This document shows positions 24,026-33,843 of a DNA stretch of 43,617 nt, in pieces. Position 1 is the stretch's first letter, and each line of letters starts with the position of its first letter. Source of the stretch: Rhodobacter sp. (GTDB lineage Bacteria > Pseudomonadota > Alphaproteobacteria > Rhodobacterales > Rhodobacteraceae); contig JAIXRW010000030.1 of NCBI GenBank assembly GCA_027484985.1, forward strand, positions 1 through 43,617, written 5' to 3'. The position numbers and the translations under genes were made by a program. Under the pieces are notes generated by a model. That model did no database searches, was not told the DNA's origin, and was given only the letters and a program-made list of their open reading frames with translations.

Positions 24026-24060
24026 GCCCCGGAGCCTTTGGGTTTCCGGGGCTTTTTCTT
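24026..24060 (+). terminator. Riboswitch expression platform: intrinsic terminator before metZ
   Basis: GCCCCGGA (24026-24033) pairs with TCCGGGGC (24045-24052) around an 11-base loop, followed by TTTTTCTT. It sits between the aptamer and the metZ start. It is probably the output of the riboswitch: SAM binding would favour termination. No obvious antiterminator pairing with the aptamer was found by eye. Confidence 0.75.
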
Positions 24061-24077
24061 GGCCGGAGGCCAGCGCG

Positions 24078-25256
24078 ATGACCGATTGGAAAACCCGCAC
24101 GAAACTGGTGCATGAAGGCAGCCGCCGCAGCCAGTATGGCGAGATGGCCGAGGCGATCTTCCTGACGCAGGGCTTTGCCTACGAAAGCGCCGAAAGCGCC
24201 GAGGCGCGGTTCGTCAAGGCGGGCGACGACGAGTTCATCTATGCCCGTTACGGCAACCCCACGACGCGGATGTTCGAAGAGCGGATCGCGGGGTTGGAGG
24301 GGACCGAGGATGCCTTTGCCACGGCAAGCGGGATGGCGGCGGTCAACGGGGCGCTGACCTCGATGTTGCGGGCGGGGGACCATGTGGTTTCCAGCCGCGC
24401 GCTGTTCGGGTCGTGCCTGTATATTCTGGAAGAGGTGCTGACGCGCTATGGCGTGAAGGTCACCTTCGTCGATGGGGCCGACCTTGACCAGTGGCGGGCG
24501 GCGGTGGTGCCCGGCACCAAGGCGGTGTTCTTCGAGTCGATGTCGAACCCGACGCTGGAACTGGTGGATATTCGCGCCGTTTCGGAGATTGCCCATGCCG
24601 TGGGCGCGCTGGTGATCGTGGATAACGTCTTCGCCACGCCGATCTTCAGCCGTGCGGTCGAGCAGGGAGCGGATGTGGTGGTCTATTCCACGACCAAGCA
24701 TATCGACGGGCAGGGCCGCGCCCTGGGCGGGGTGGTCTGCGGGACGAAGGACTATATCCGCAAGGTGCTGGAACCCTATATGAAGCATACGGGCGGGTCG
24801 ATGAGCCCGTTTACCAGTTGGATCATGCTGAACGGCATGGCGACGCTGGACCTGCGCTGCCGCGCGATGGCCGAGAGTGCGTTGAAGGTGGCGCGTGCCT
24901 TGGAGGGCGATGCGCGGCTGTCCCGCGTGATCTATCCGGGGTTGGAAAGCCACCCGCAGCACGCGCTTGCCATGGCGCAGATGGGGTCGGGCGGGACGCT
25001 GGTGACATTCGACATTGCAGCGGGGAAAGAGGCGGCGTTCCGCTTCATGAACGCTTTGGAGATTGCCAAGATTTCCAACAACCTTGGCGATGCGAAATCG
25101 ATCGCCACGCATCCGGCGACCACCACGCACCAGCGGCTGGCGCCCGAGGTGAAGGCGCAACTGGGCATCACGCCGGGGCTGATCCGGTTTTCGGTGGGGC
25201 TGGAAGATGCGGACGATCTGATCGCGGACCTGAAGCAGGCGCTGGACAAGATGTGA
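24078..25256 (+). CDS. metZ: O-succinylhomoserine (or O-acetylhomoserine) sulfhydrylase
   Basis: A 392-residue PLP enzyme of the Cys/Met metabolism family that makes homocysteine directly from an activated homoserine and sulfide, in the transsulfurylation-free route to methionine. The PLP lysine is Lys207 in VVYSTTKHIDGQGR. Other marks are YARYGNPTTRMFEERIAGLE, ATASGMAAVN, GSCLYILEEVL, ESMSNPTLELVD and HTGGSMSPFTSW. The length and the block THPATTTHQRLAPE fit MetZ better than the longer MetY, but the acyl group cannot be decided. The start at 24078 follows GGAGG. Upstream control by a SAM-II-like riboswitch with terminator confirms a methionine role. Confidence 0.92.
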   Translation: MTDWKTRTKLVHEGSRRSQYGEMAEAIFLTQGFAYESAESAEARFVKAGDDEFIYARYGNPTTRMFEERIAGLEGTEDAFATASGMAAVNGALTSMLRAGDHVVSSRALFGSCLYILEEVLTRYGVKVTFVDGADLDQWRAAVVPGTKAVFFESMSNPTLELVDIRAVSEIAHAVGALVIVDNVFATPIFSRAVEQGADVVVYSTTKHIDGQGRALGGVVCGTKDYIRKVLEPYMKHTGGSMSPFTSWIMLNGMATLDLRCRAMAESALKVARALEGDARLSRVIYPGLESHPQHALAMAQMGSGGTLVTFDIAAGKEAAFRFMNALEIAKISNNLGDAKSIATHPATTTHQRLAPEVKAQLGITPGLIRFSVGLEDADDLIADLKQALDKM

Positions 25257-25265
25257 CGGTGCGCG

Positions 25266-25317
25266 GGGTTTGGTGATAATTTGTTAACCAAACCCTGCCA
25301 GCTTCGCTATTGGCAGG
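25266..25317. terminator. Two adjacent hairpins after metZ
   Basis: GGGTTTGGT (25266-25274) pairs with ACCAAACCC (25287-25295), and CCTGCCA (25294-25300) pairs with TGGCAGG (25311-25317), which is followed by AAAAGGGTCTTTT. The two stems share a base or two, so they may form in turn. They probably end the metZ transcript. The rest of the 234-base gap up to folE2 contains an AT-rich ATTATATAG (about 25359) that could belong to the folE2 promoter. Confidence 0.45.
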
Positions 25318-25490
25318 AAAAGGGTCTTTTGCGCGGTTATGGGAATCGCGCGGGCGGCGCATTATATAGGGCAGGACAGGCGCGGGAATCTGCGCCTGCC
25401 GAATGATCCGCTCGGACAGGCCGCGCGTATAACCTGCTGACATTGAAGGTGGACCCTGCGGGGCTGCCGGAACCGAAAGGCGACAGCGAC

Positions 25491-26582
<1,092 letters not shown>

Positions 26583-26621
26583 GCGTTGACCGAAGGCGGG
26601 GCTGCGGTGTAGCCCCGTTCC

Positions 26622-28070
26622 ATGCCCGATTTTCGCCCCATCGCCTATGTTCTGGGCTGGATCCTGACGGTTCTGGCAGCCCTGATGCTGTTGCCCGCCT
26701 TTGTCGATTGGCAGGCGGGCAATGGCAATGGCGACGACATCCTGCAATCGGCACTGGTGACGGCAGGGGTGGGCGTGCTGCTGGCGCTGGCTTCGGCCAA
26801 TGCCACGCGGGGCGCGTTCGACATTCGGTCGGCCTATCTGCTGACAGCGGCGATCTGGTTCGTGGTGCCGGCCTTTGGCGCGCTGCCCTTCATGCTGGGC
26901 GCGCCGCGGCTAAGCTTTACCGATGCCTATTTCGAAAGCGTATCGGGGCTGACCACCACTGGGGCCACGGTGATCTATGGCCTTGATGCGCTGCCTGCGG
27001 GGATGAACCTGTGGCGCGGGCTTTTGAACGGCTTCGGGGGCCTTGGCATCGCCTTTGTCGCCATGATCTTCCTGCCGGTGATGCGGGTGGGGGGGATGCA
27101 GTTCTTCCGCACCGAAGGCTTTGACACATTCGGCAAGGTGCTGCCGCGCGCCACCGATCTGGCCAAGCAGCTGGTGGGGGTTTACCTTGGCCTGATCGTG
27201 GTGGCGGGGCTGACCTATTCCGCCATCGGGATGCGGCCTTTGGATGCGGCGGTGCATGCGATGGCGTCGATCGCGACGGGGGGATTTTCTCCGCGCGATG
27301 CGTCTTTCGGCGTCTATCAGGGGGCGGGGGAATATGCCGGCGCGCTGTTCATGGTGCTGGGGTCGCTGCCTTACGTGCGCTATGTGCAGCTGGTGAATGG
27401 CGATGCGGGGCCGCTGTGGCGCGATGCGCAGGTGCGGGCCTACCTGAAGATCATCGCCTTTTCGGTGCTGACCGTGGCGGTCTGGCGCTGGGCCACGTCG
27501 GACATGGCGTTCGAGCCTGCGTTCCGCGAAAGCCTGTTCAACCTTGTCTCGATCATCTCGTCCACCGGGTTTTTCAGCGGGTCATTCCCGACATGGGGCG
27601 GCTATATGCTGGTGGTGGCCTTCGTGATCGGGATCGTGGGGGGATGTTCGGGGTCATCGGCGGCGGGGTTGACGGTGTTTCGCGCCCAGATCGTGGTGGC
27701 GGCGCTGGTCAGCCAACTGCGCCAGATCGCCTCGCCCGGGCGGGTGGTGCGGGTGAAATACGAGGGGCGGACGGTCGGGCAGGATGTGCTGGACGCGCTG
27801 ATCCTGTATGTGACCGGCTATGTGCTGACCTTGGGCGTGCTGACCGTCGCCATGACGCTGGTGGGGATGGACGCGATGTCATCGCTGTTCGCGGTCTGGA
27901 CGGCGCTGGGCAATATCGGCTACGGCTTTGGCCCCGCCGTGGTGCGGACGGGCACCTTTGTCGATTTCTCCGATGCGGCGAAATGGATCATGACGCTGGC
28001 CATGCTGCTGGGGCGGCTGGGGTTGCTGGCGATCTTTGTGCTGGTGCTGCCGAGTTTCTGGCGGCGCTAA
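26622..28070 (+). CDS. trkH: TrkH family potassium uptake protein
   Basis: A 482-residue membrane protein of the TrkH/KtrB superfamily, the ion-conducting subunit that works with the cytosolic NAD-binding regulator TrkA. The four selectivity-filter segments are visible: VSGLTTTGATV (about residue 105), MASIATGGFSP (about 220), IISSTGFFSGSF (about 315) and ALGNIGYGFG (about 432). About ten membrane-spanning stretches match the M1-P-M2 repeats plus the two extra N-terminal helices of TrkH. trkA is not in the window. A GC hairpin (GGGGCT/AGCCCC, 26597-26616) sits immediately before the ATG at 26622 and no clear Shine-Dalgarno is seen, so translation may be structure-dependent. The gap to folE2 is only 39 bases. 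Confidence 0.93.
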   Translation: MPDFRPIAYVLGWILTVLAALMLLPAFVDWQAGNGNGDDILQSALVTAGVGVLLALASANATRGAFDIRSAYLLTAAIWFVVPAFGALPFMLGAPRLSFTDAYFESVSGLTTTGATVIYGLDALPAGMNLWRGLLNGFGGLGIAFVAMIFLPVMRVGGMQFFRTEGFDTFGKVLPRATDLAKQLVGVYLGLIVVAGLTYSAIGMRPLDAAVHAMASIATGGFSPRDASFGVYQGAGEYAGALFMVLGSLPYVRYVQLVNGDAGPLWRDAQVRAYLKIIAFSVLTVAVWRWATSDMAFEPAFRESLFNLVSIISSTGFFSGSFPTWGGYMLVVAFVIGIVGGCSGSSAAGLTVFRAQIVVAALVSQLRQIASPGRVVRVKYEGRTVGQDVLDALILYVTGYVLTLGVLTVAMTLVGMDAMSSLFAVWTALGNIGYGFGPAVVRTGTFVDFSDAAKWIMTLAMLLGRLGLLAIFVLVLPSFWRR

Positions 28071-28120
28071 GGCGGGGCCTGACCCGCTTTGATGTTTCTG
28101 CCGCAGGAACGCCGATCGCG

Positions 28121-28175
28121 CTTTCATACTCGGGAAAATATCCTCGGGGGGTGCGGGGGGCGGAAAGCCCCCCGC
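28121..28175. repeat. Intergenic repeat, copy E with 9-bp hairpin
   Basis: The arm CTTTCATACTCGGGAAAA through TATCCTCGGGGGG (28121-28151) is followed by the hairpin GCGGGGGGC (28153-28161) / GCCCCCCGC (28167-28175) with loop GGAAA. It lies between convergent trkH and the pseudo-protease gene and probably terminates one or both. Confidence 0.65.
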
Positions 28176-28190
28176 TTGCGGCGGGCGCGG

Positions 28191-29951
28191 TCAGTCCCAG
28201 CAGGAGACGAGCACGGTCATCTGGGTGGCCAGCGCGGCCTGATCCTGCGGGGTCAGCGGATCTGCGGGCGGGGCCGCTTCGGCGGTGATGCCCGCCTGTG
28301 CGAGCAGGGGGGCGATCACGGCGGGGGGGGCTGCAAATTCCACCCCCTTGGGCAGAAGGCGGCCGGTTTCGGGGCGGGGCAGCAACGCGCCCGCAACGGC
28401 GCCCGAGGCGGTCAGCACCGGACCGCCCGCATCGCCCGCACGGGCCGTGACGGCAAGCCGGTTGAGCCCTGTTTCGCCATCAAGCCCCTCGGCAGCGGCA
28501 AGGCTGCCGAAGGTCAGCACCGGGGCGGGCAGCGTGTCGCCATAGCTGTACCCCGACAGCGCGATTTCCGTCCCCGGGCTGCCTTGGGCAAAGCGGGCAT
28601 AGGCGGGCGGCGCAAGGCGGACCCCCGGTTTCAGCACGGCAAGGCCCGTGGCGGGATCGGTCGCCACGACCTGCGCGGGGGTGGTCGCGTCAAGCGTGAT
28701 GCGGCCGCATTGCGCCACGGTGGCGGCCGCCGTCAGCACGCTGCCTGCGGCATCGACATAGAATCCCGTGGCCGACAGGCGGGGCTTTCGCAATTCAAGC
28801 CCCGACAGCAGGCCGCTTTTCACCGCCGGTGTCAGCGGCACAAGGCCGGGGTCGAGCGCGCGGTCGCCGATGGGGCGGAAGCTGGCTTGCAGGGTTGCGA
28901 TCACGCGGTCCATCTGCGGGGCGGTTTGCGGGTTCCAGCTGGCAAGCCAGCCCTTGACCATACCGCGCCGCGTGGCCGCAAAGGCCACGGTGATGCGGTC
29001 GGCGCTTTCACCGCGCAGGGTGAAGCTGTCGGCCGCAATCTCGCGCGCGCCGGAGGCGGGAACAATCTGGAGCGACTGGAGCGTGTCATAAAGGCCGCGC
29101 AGCGCCGCCTCATCGCCCGGCTGGCTGAGCAGCAGGATGCGCGTGTCGCTGCCATCGCGGGCGGTGTAATGCACGAAGGGCGGTTCGTAATGGTCAAAGG
29201 CGACCAGCGACAGCGGCAGGGTGATCTCGATCCCGGATTCGGATTCGGTCACGGTCTGGAAGCCGAAGGCGGATTCCTCGGCGCGGTAGGCTGACAAGAG
29301 GGTGTCGCGCTGGGCGGTGGTCAGCACGCCGGTGGGGTCGAGGCCGTTTGCGTCTTGCCATGCGGCCATCGAGGCGCGGGTGCCGCGTCCGAAGGCGCCA
29401 TCGACGGTGCTGTCGTAAAAGCCGAACCACATCAGGGCGCGTTGCAGGTCTTCGCGGTCGGTTTGCGACAGGAGCGATTCCGACGCGCGGGCTTCATCGG
29501 GTGTTTCGTCGATCACGGCAGGGGCGGGGGCCGGATCGGGGGTGGCGGCGGGCGCGGGATCGGCGGTGGCCGTGGCCGTGGCGGCGGGCAGGGCGGGCGG
29601 CGTGGTTTGGCCAAGGGGCCAGAACAGCGGGCCATATCCGGTGCCGTCGGACACGAAACTGTCGCGCGGGATCAGGTTTTCGGCGCGCAATTCGGCGCGG
29701 CGGGCTTCGGCTGCGGGTTCGTCATAGGGGCCGAGCGTGATGACATACCAGCCCGATCCGGTGGAAAAGCCCACCACATCGGAAAACAGCCCCTGCCATG
29801 CACGGGCGCGGTCTTCCGCATCGGCCAGCGAGGGCTGCGCCTCGATCTGGATCCAGCGGGTGGACTGTGCGGGATCGGCGCTTTGGGCGGCGGCGGTCTG
29901 GCTGAGCACGGAAACAAGAAGAACGAGGGTAAGAAGCGCCTGTCGCAGCAT
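28191..29951 (-). CDS. Secreted SPOR-like/peptidoglycan-binding protein with inactive trypsin-like domain
   Basis: A protein of about 586 residues with a signal peptide ([20 protein letters not shown], likely cleaved after AAA). Residues 30-100 look like a SPOR domain ([34 protein letters not shown]). After a Pro/Ala linker, about 160-220 is a peptidoglycan-binding type 1 domain ([20 protein letters not shown] then [12 protein letters not shown]). The C-terminal 200 residues have a trypsin-like fold: [29 protein letters not shown] and AGDAGGPVL. The position of the catalytic Ser is Ala508 and no His is present in the [10 protein letters not shown] block, so peptidase activity is unlikely. The start is uncertain: an ATG ten codons upstream (29981) also exists. 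It is divergent from glyQ. Confidence 0.8.
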   Translation of the reverse strand: MLRQALLTLVLLVSVLSQTAAAQSADPAQSTRWIQIEAQPSLADAEDRARAWQGLFSDVVGFSTGSGWYVITLGPYDEPAAEARRAELRAENLIPRDSFVSDGTGYGPLFWPLGQTTPPALPAATATATADPAPAATPDPAPAPAVIDETPDEARASESLLSQTDREDLQRALMWFGFYDSTVDGAFGRGTRASMAAWQDANGLDPTGVLTTAQRDTLLSAYRAEESAFGFQTVTESESGIEITLPLSLVAFDHYEPPFVHYTARDGSDTRILLLSQPGDEAALRGLYDTLQSLQIVPASGAREIAADSFTLRGESADRITVAFAATRRGMVKGWLASWNPQTAPQMDRVIATLQASFRPIGDRALDPGLVPLTPAVKSGLLSGLELRKPRLSATGFYVDAAGSVLTAAATVAQCGRITLDATTPAQVVATDPATGLAVLKPGVRLAPPAYARFAQGSPGTEIALSGYSYGDTLPAPVLTFGSLAAAEGLDGETGLNRLAVTARAGDAGGPVLTASGAVAGALLPRPETGRLLPKGVEFAAPPAVIAPLLAQAGITAEAAPPADPLTPQDQAALATQMTVLVSCWD

Positions 29952-30122
29952 CGGGAAAAGATCCGTTCGGTCATATGGCATTCGCGGCGGACCCTAGCAG
30001 AGCAGGTGGCGCGCATGCACGCTCTTTCGTATGCGTGCGCCCGCGCTGCGCGGCATGCGGCGGCATTGACCCCTGCGGCTGCCTTGCCTATGGAGGGGGC
30101 GCATTTTCCAAGGGGTTTGCCG

Positions 30123-31064
30123 ATGGCCGACACTGTCACCCTGCCGCGGAGTTTTCAGGAGATCATCCTGCGCCTGCAAGCCTATTGGGGCGCGCAGGGC
30201 TGCGCCGTGCTGCAACCCTATGACATGGAAGTGGGGGCGGGCACCTTTCACCCGGCAACCACGCTGCGGGCGCTGGGATCGAAGCCCTGGGCTGCGGCCT
30301 ATGTCCAGCCATCGCGCCGCCCGACGGATGGGCGCTATGGCGAGAACCCGAACCGGTTGCAGCATTACTACCAGTATCAGGTGCTGATCAAACCCTCGCC
30401 GCCGAACCTGCAAGAGCTGTATCTGGGGTCTTTGCGCGCCATCGGGATCGACATGGCGCTGCATGACATCCGCTTTGTCGAGGATGACTGGGAAAGCCCC
30501 ACGCTGGGCGCCTGGGGCCTGGGCTGGGAGGTGTGGTGCGACGGGATGGAAGTGTCGCAGTTCACCTATTTCCAGCAGGTCGGCGGGCATGATTGCCGCC
30601 CCGTTTCGGGCGAGTTGACCTATGGCTTGGAACGGCTGGCCATGTATGTGCTGGGGATCGACCATGTGATGGAGATGCCCTTCAACGACCCCGCATCGCC
30701 CATTCCGTTGAAATACGGCGATATTTTCCGCCAGACCGAACAGGAATACAGCCGCTGGAATTTCGATCAGGCCGATACCGACATGCTGCTCCAGCATTTC
30801 GTGGATGCCGAGGCCGAGTGCGAGCGTATCCTTTCGGCGGATGCCACCGACAAGGCGGGGCGGCGGATCGTGATGGCGCATCCGGCCTATGACCAGTGTA
30901 TCAAGGCGAGCCATCTGTTCAACCTGCTGGATGCGCGGGGCGTGATTTCGGTTACCGAACGGCAGGCCTATATCGGGCGGGTGCGGGCGCTGGCCAAGAA
31001 ATGCGCCGATGCCTTTGTCACCACCGAAGCGGGCGGCGCCGAACCTGTCGGGGTGGCTTCGTGA
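30123..31064 (+). CDS. glyQ: Glycine-tRNA ligase alpha subunit
   Basis: A 313-residue catalytic subunit of the bacterial tetrameric (alpha2beta2) glycyl-tRNA synthetase. The class II core is shown by [60 protein letters not shown] and [20 protein letters not shown], the near-invariant GlyQ blocks. [14 protein letters not shown] is motif 3. The start at 30123 follows CCAAGGGG. Its TGA overlaps the GTG start of a small membrane protein gene, after which glyS follows, so the three form one operon. The open frame upstream of 30123 is a shadow of the divergent gene. Confidence 0.97.
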   Translation: MADTVTLPRSFQEIILRLQAYWGAQGCAVLQPYDMEVGAGTFHPATTLRALGSKPWAAAYVQPSRRPTDGRYGENPNRLQHYYQYQVLIKPSPPNLQELYLGSLRAIGIDMALHDIRFVEDDWESPTLGAWGLGWEVWCDGMEVSQFTYFQQVGGHDCRPVSGELTYGLERLAMYVLGIDHVMEMPFNDPASPIPLKYGDIFRQTEQEYSRWNFDQADTDMLLQHFVDAEAECERILSADATDKAGRRIVMAHPAYDQCIKASHLFNLLDARGVISVTERQAYIGRVRALAKKCADAFVTTEAGGAEPVGVAS

Positions 31065-31537
31065 ATGGCAAGATCGTCGGGGGGTTCCTCGTGCTGACGG
31101 GGCTGGTTGCGGGCGTGGCCATGTACTGGTTGCAGGTCTATGCCTTTTATCACGAGGCCGTCTTTCGGCCCGGTGACGAGATTGCGCTGACCTCGGTTGA
31201 AAGCGGGCAGCCCGAGGCCATTCTGGCGGAAGCGGTTACGGGGATCGACAGCGACAGTTCGCCCATCCGGTTCCGCGCCTGTTTCAAGACGCCGCTGACC
31301 CAAGCGATGCTGACCGAGACCTACAAGATCTACCCAAACCCGACCCCGCTGACCGCGCCGTCGTGGTTCGACTGCTTTAGGGCCGATGAGATCGGGGCGG
31401 CGCTGGAAAGCGGCGAGGCGATTGCCTTTCTGGGGCAGGAAAACATCCATCCCGGTGTGGACCGCGTGGTTGCGGTCTTTGCCGATGGCCGCGCCTATGC
31501 GTGGCAGCAACTGAATGGCGCGGAAGGGGACCAGTGA
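31061..31537 (+). CDS. Small membrane-anchored protein between glyQ and glyS
   Basis: A 158-residue protein starting at GTG 31061, which overlaps the glyQ stop (GTGA). Residues 5-23 ([19 protein letters not shown]) form one membrane helix near the N-terminus, and the remainder is predicted periplasmic: [20 protein letters not shown], then the two cysteine-containing segments FRACFKTPL and [20 protein letters not shown], which may form a disulfide. The gene lies at the same place, between glyQ and glyS, in relatives as I recall (DUF6446-like), but I cannot confirm that number here. Its stop lies only one base before the glyS ATG, so it is translated with the synthetase. A role in translation is not evident. 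Confidence 0.78.
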   Translation: MNGKIVGGFLVLTGLVAGVAMYWLQVYAFYHEAVFRPGDEIALTSVESGQPEAILAEAVTGIDSDSSPIRFRACFKTPLTQAMLTETYKIYPNPTPLTAPSWFDCFRADEIGAALESGEAIAFLGQENIHPGVDRVVAVFADGRAYAWQQLNGAEGDQ

Positions 31538-31538
31538 C

Positions 31539-33611
31539 ATGGCCGATTTGCTGATCGAGCTGTTTTCCGAGGAGATTCCGGCGCGGATGCAGGGCAAGGC
31601 CGCGGCCGACCTGAAGCGGATGGTGACGGACGGGCTGGTCGAGGCGGGGCTGACCTATGCCAGCGCAGGCGCGTTTTCGACGCCGCGGCGGCTGGTGCTG
31701 GCAGTCGAGGGTTTGAGCGCCGAGAGCCGCCCCGTGCGGGACGAGCGCAAGGGGCCGCGGGCCGATGCGCCTGCGGCGGCGCTGGAGGGGTTTTTGCGGT
31801 CAACCGGCCTGACCAAGGACCAGTTGGAGCTGCGCGACGACAAAAAGGCGCAGGTCTATTTCGCGGTGATCGAGAAGCCCGGGCGCAAGGCGGCCGAGAT
31901 CGTGGCCGAGGTGCTGGAAGCTGCGGTGCGGACTTTCCCTTGGCCCAAATCGATGCGCTGGGGGACCGGCAATTTGCGCTGGGTGCGGCCGTTGCAGTCG
32001 ATCATCTGCCTGTTGTCGGATGACAGCGGGGCCGCGGTCGTCGATCTGGAGATTGACGGCATCCGCGCGGGCGACACGACCGAGGGGCACCGCTTCATGG
32101 CGGCGGGGGCCGGCATGGGCGGGCGCTTTGCGGTGTCGTCATTTGACGATTACCGCGCCAAGCTGTGGCGCGCCCGCGTGATGCTGGATGCCGAGGAACG
32201 CGCCGCGCATATCTGGCAGGGGGCGACCAATCTGGCCTTTGCCGCCGGAATGGAAGCGGTCGAGGACAGGGGGCTGCTGGCCGAGGTGGCGGGGCTGGTC
32301 GAATGGCCCGTGCCACTGATGGGGCGGATCGGCGAGGAATTTTTGCATCTGCCGCCCGAGGTGTTGCAGACATCAATGAAGGAACATCAGAAGTTCTTTT
32401 CGGTGAAGAACCCCAAGACGGGGCGGATCGAAGGCTTCATCACGGTGGCCAATTCGGAAACCGCCGATCAGGGGGCGACGATCCTGAAAGGGAACCAGAA
32501 GGTGCTGTCGGCCCGCCTGTCGGATGCGCGGTTCTTCTGGGAAAATGACCTGCGGGTCGCCAAGGCGGGGATGGGCGACTGGCTGGCGGGGCTGGAGGCG
32601 GTGACGTTCCATAACAAGCTCGGCTCTCAGGCAGACCGGATTGCGCGGATCGCCGCGCTGGCGCGCGAGATTGCGCCTTTGGTTGGTGCTTCGGCGGATG
32701 TGGCGGAAGCGGCGGCGCGGGTGGCCAAGGCCGATTTGCGGTCGGCCATGGTGGGGGAATTTCCTGAACTTCAGGGCCTGATGGGCATGTATTACGCCCG
32801 TGCGGCGGGGATGGACGAGGCGGTGGCTTTGGCCGCGCGCGACCATTACTCGCCGCTTGGTCCGACGGATGATGTGCCGGTCGAGCCTGTCTCGGTCGCC
32901 GTGGCGCTGGCCGACAAGATCGACACGCTGACGGGGTTCTGGGCGATTGATGAAAAGCCCACGGGAAGCAAGGACCCCTTCGCGCTGCGCCGGGCTGCGC
33001 TGGGGGTGATCCGGCTGGTGCTGGTGAACGGGGTGAGGGTGTCGCTGTCTGCCGTGTTCGCCAAGGGTTATGCGGGGGCGGATGTGGCCGAACTGGTCGC
33101 GTTTTTCCACGACCGCCTGAAGGTGTTCCTGAAGGACCAGGGCATCCGGCATGATGTGATCGATGCCTGCCTTGCCATGCCGGGGAATGATGACCTTGTG
33201 CTGCTGGTCAAGCGGGCGCAGGCGGTGCAGGCCTTCCTGTCATCGGAGGATGGCACGAACCTTGTGCAGGGGTTCAAGCGGGCCAACAACATTCTGGCGC
33301 AGGCGGAAGCCAGGGACGGGGTGGAATATTCCTTTGGCGCCGATCCGAAATTTGCCGAAAGCGACGCGGAAAAGGCGCTGTTCAATGCGCTCGACGTGGC
33401 GGAACAGGCGATTGCGCCTGCGATGCGGACGGAAGATTTCGCCGCCGCGATGGGGGCCGTGGCGCAGTTGCGCGCCCCAATCGACGCGTTTTTCACCGCC
33501 GTGCAGGTGAACAGCGACAACCCGATCGTGCGGCGCAACCGGCTGAACCTGCTGCACCGCATCCGTGCGGTCTGCGCGGGTGTGGCCGATCTTTCGCGCA
33601 TCGACGGCTAG
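31539..33611 (+). CDS. glyS: Glycine-tRNA ligase beta subunit
   Basis: A 690-residue subunit needed with GlyQ for charging tRNA-Gly; it binds the tRNA. Typical features are the start MADLLIELFSEEIPARMQ, the segment FPWPKSMRWG, EVLQTSMKEHQKFFSV, DARFFWENDL and HNKLGSQADRI, and the HD-like stretch ELQGLMGMYYARAAGMDEAV. The C-terminal anticodon-binding region contains VQVNSDNPIVRRNRLNLLHR. The length matches the family. The start at 31539 follows GGAAGGGG and lies one base after the stop of the small membrane protein gene. Repeat copy F lies immediately downstream. Confidence 0.97.
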   Translation: MADLLIELFSEEIPARMQGKAAADLKRMVTDGLVEAGLTYASAGAFSTPRRLVLAVEGLSAESRPVRDERKGPRADAPAAALEGFLRSTGLTKDQLELRDDKKAQVYFAVIEKPGRKAAEIVAEVLEAAVRTFPWPKSMRWGTGNLRWVRPLQSIICLLSDDSGAAVVDLEIDGIRAGDTTEGHRFMAAGAGMGGRFAVSSFDDYRAKLWRARVMLDAEERAAHIWQGATNLAFAAGMEAVEDRGLLAEVAGLVEWPVPLMGRIGEEFLHLPPEVLQTSMKEHQKFFSVKNPKTGRIEGFITVANSETADQGATILKGNQKVLSARLSDARFFWENDLRVAKAGMGDWLAGLEAVTFHNKLGSQADRIARIAALAREIAPLVGASADVAEAAARVAKADLRSAMVGEFPELQGLMGMYYARAAGMDEAVALAARDHYSPLGPTDDVPVEPVSVAVALADKIDTLTGFWAIDEKPTGSKDPFALRRAALGVIRLVLVNGVRVSLSAVFAKGYAGADVAELVAFFHDRLKVFLKDQGIRHDVIDACLAMPGNDDLVLLVKRAQAVQAFLSSEDGTNLVQGFKRANNILAQAEARDGVEYSFGADPKFAESDAEKALFNALDVAEQAIAPAMRTEDFAAAMGAVAQLRAPIDAFFTAVQVNSDNPIVRRNRLNLLHRIRAVCAGVADLSRIDG

Positions 33612-33626
33612 GCCCTATGCCCGGCG

Positions 33627-33775
33627 CCGGGGAGGGCTGTCTGCCCTCCCCGGACCCCTCCCGAGGATATTTGGGGGCAGAAAATGGGGGAAGGGCGCTG
33701 TCATTTTCTGCCCGGCAAATATCCTCGGGGGGTGAGGGGCGCGGGACGCGACCCGAGGGGGGCAGACGGCCCCCC
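33627..33775. repeat. Intergenic repeat, copy F (largest, with four nested hairpins)
   Basis: Downstream of glyS, CCGGGGAGGGC (33627-33637) pairs with GCCCTCCCCGG (33643-33653) around TGTCT. The arms CCGAGGATATTTG (33661-33673) and CAAATATCCTCGG (33716-33728) are perfect complements. Inside them GGGCAGAAAATG (33675-33686) pairs with CATTTTCTGCCC (33702-33713). The end hairpin GGGGGGC/GCCCCCC (33757-33775, loop AGACG) is followed by TTTCTGTTT and can terminate. The first hairpin is the reverse complement type of the last, so the whole element is a palindrome. Confidence 0.8.
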
Positions 33776-33843
33776 TTTCTGTTTAAATGCTTGTCTGCCC
33801 ATGTTTTGGGCGTATCCTGCGCCTGCTAACAAGGGGCGCCGCA

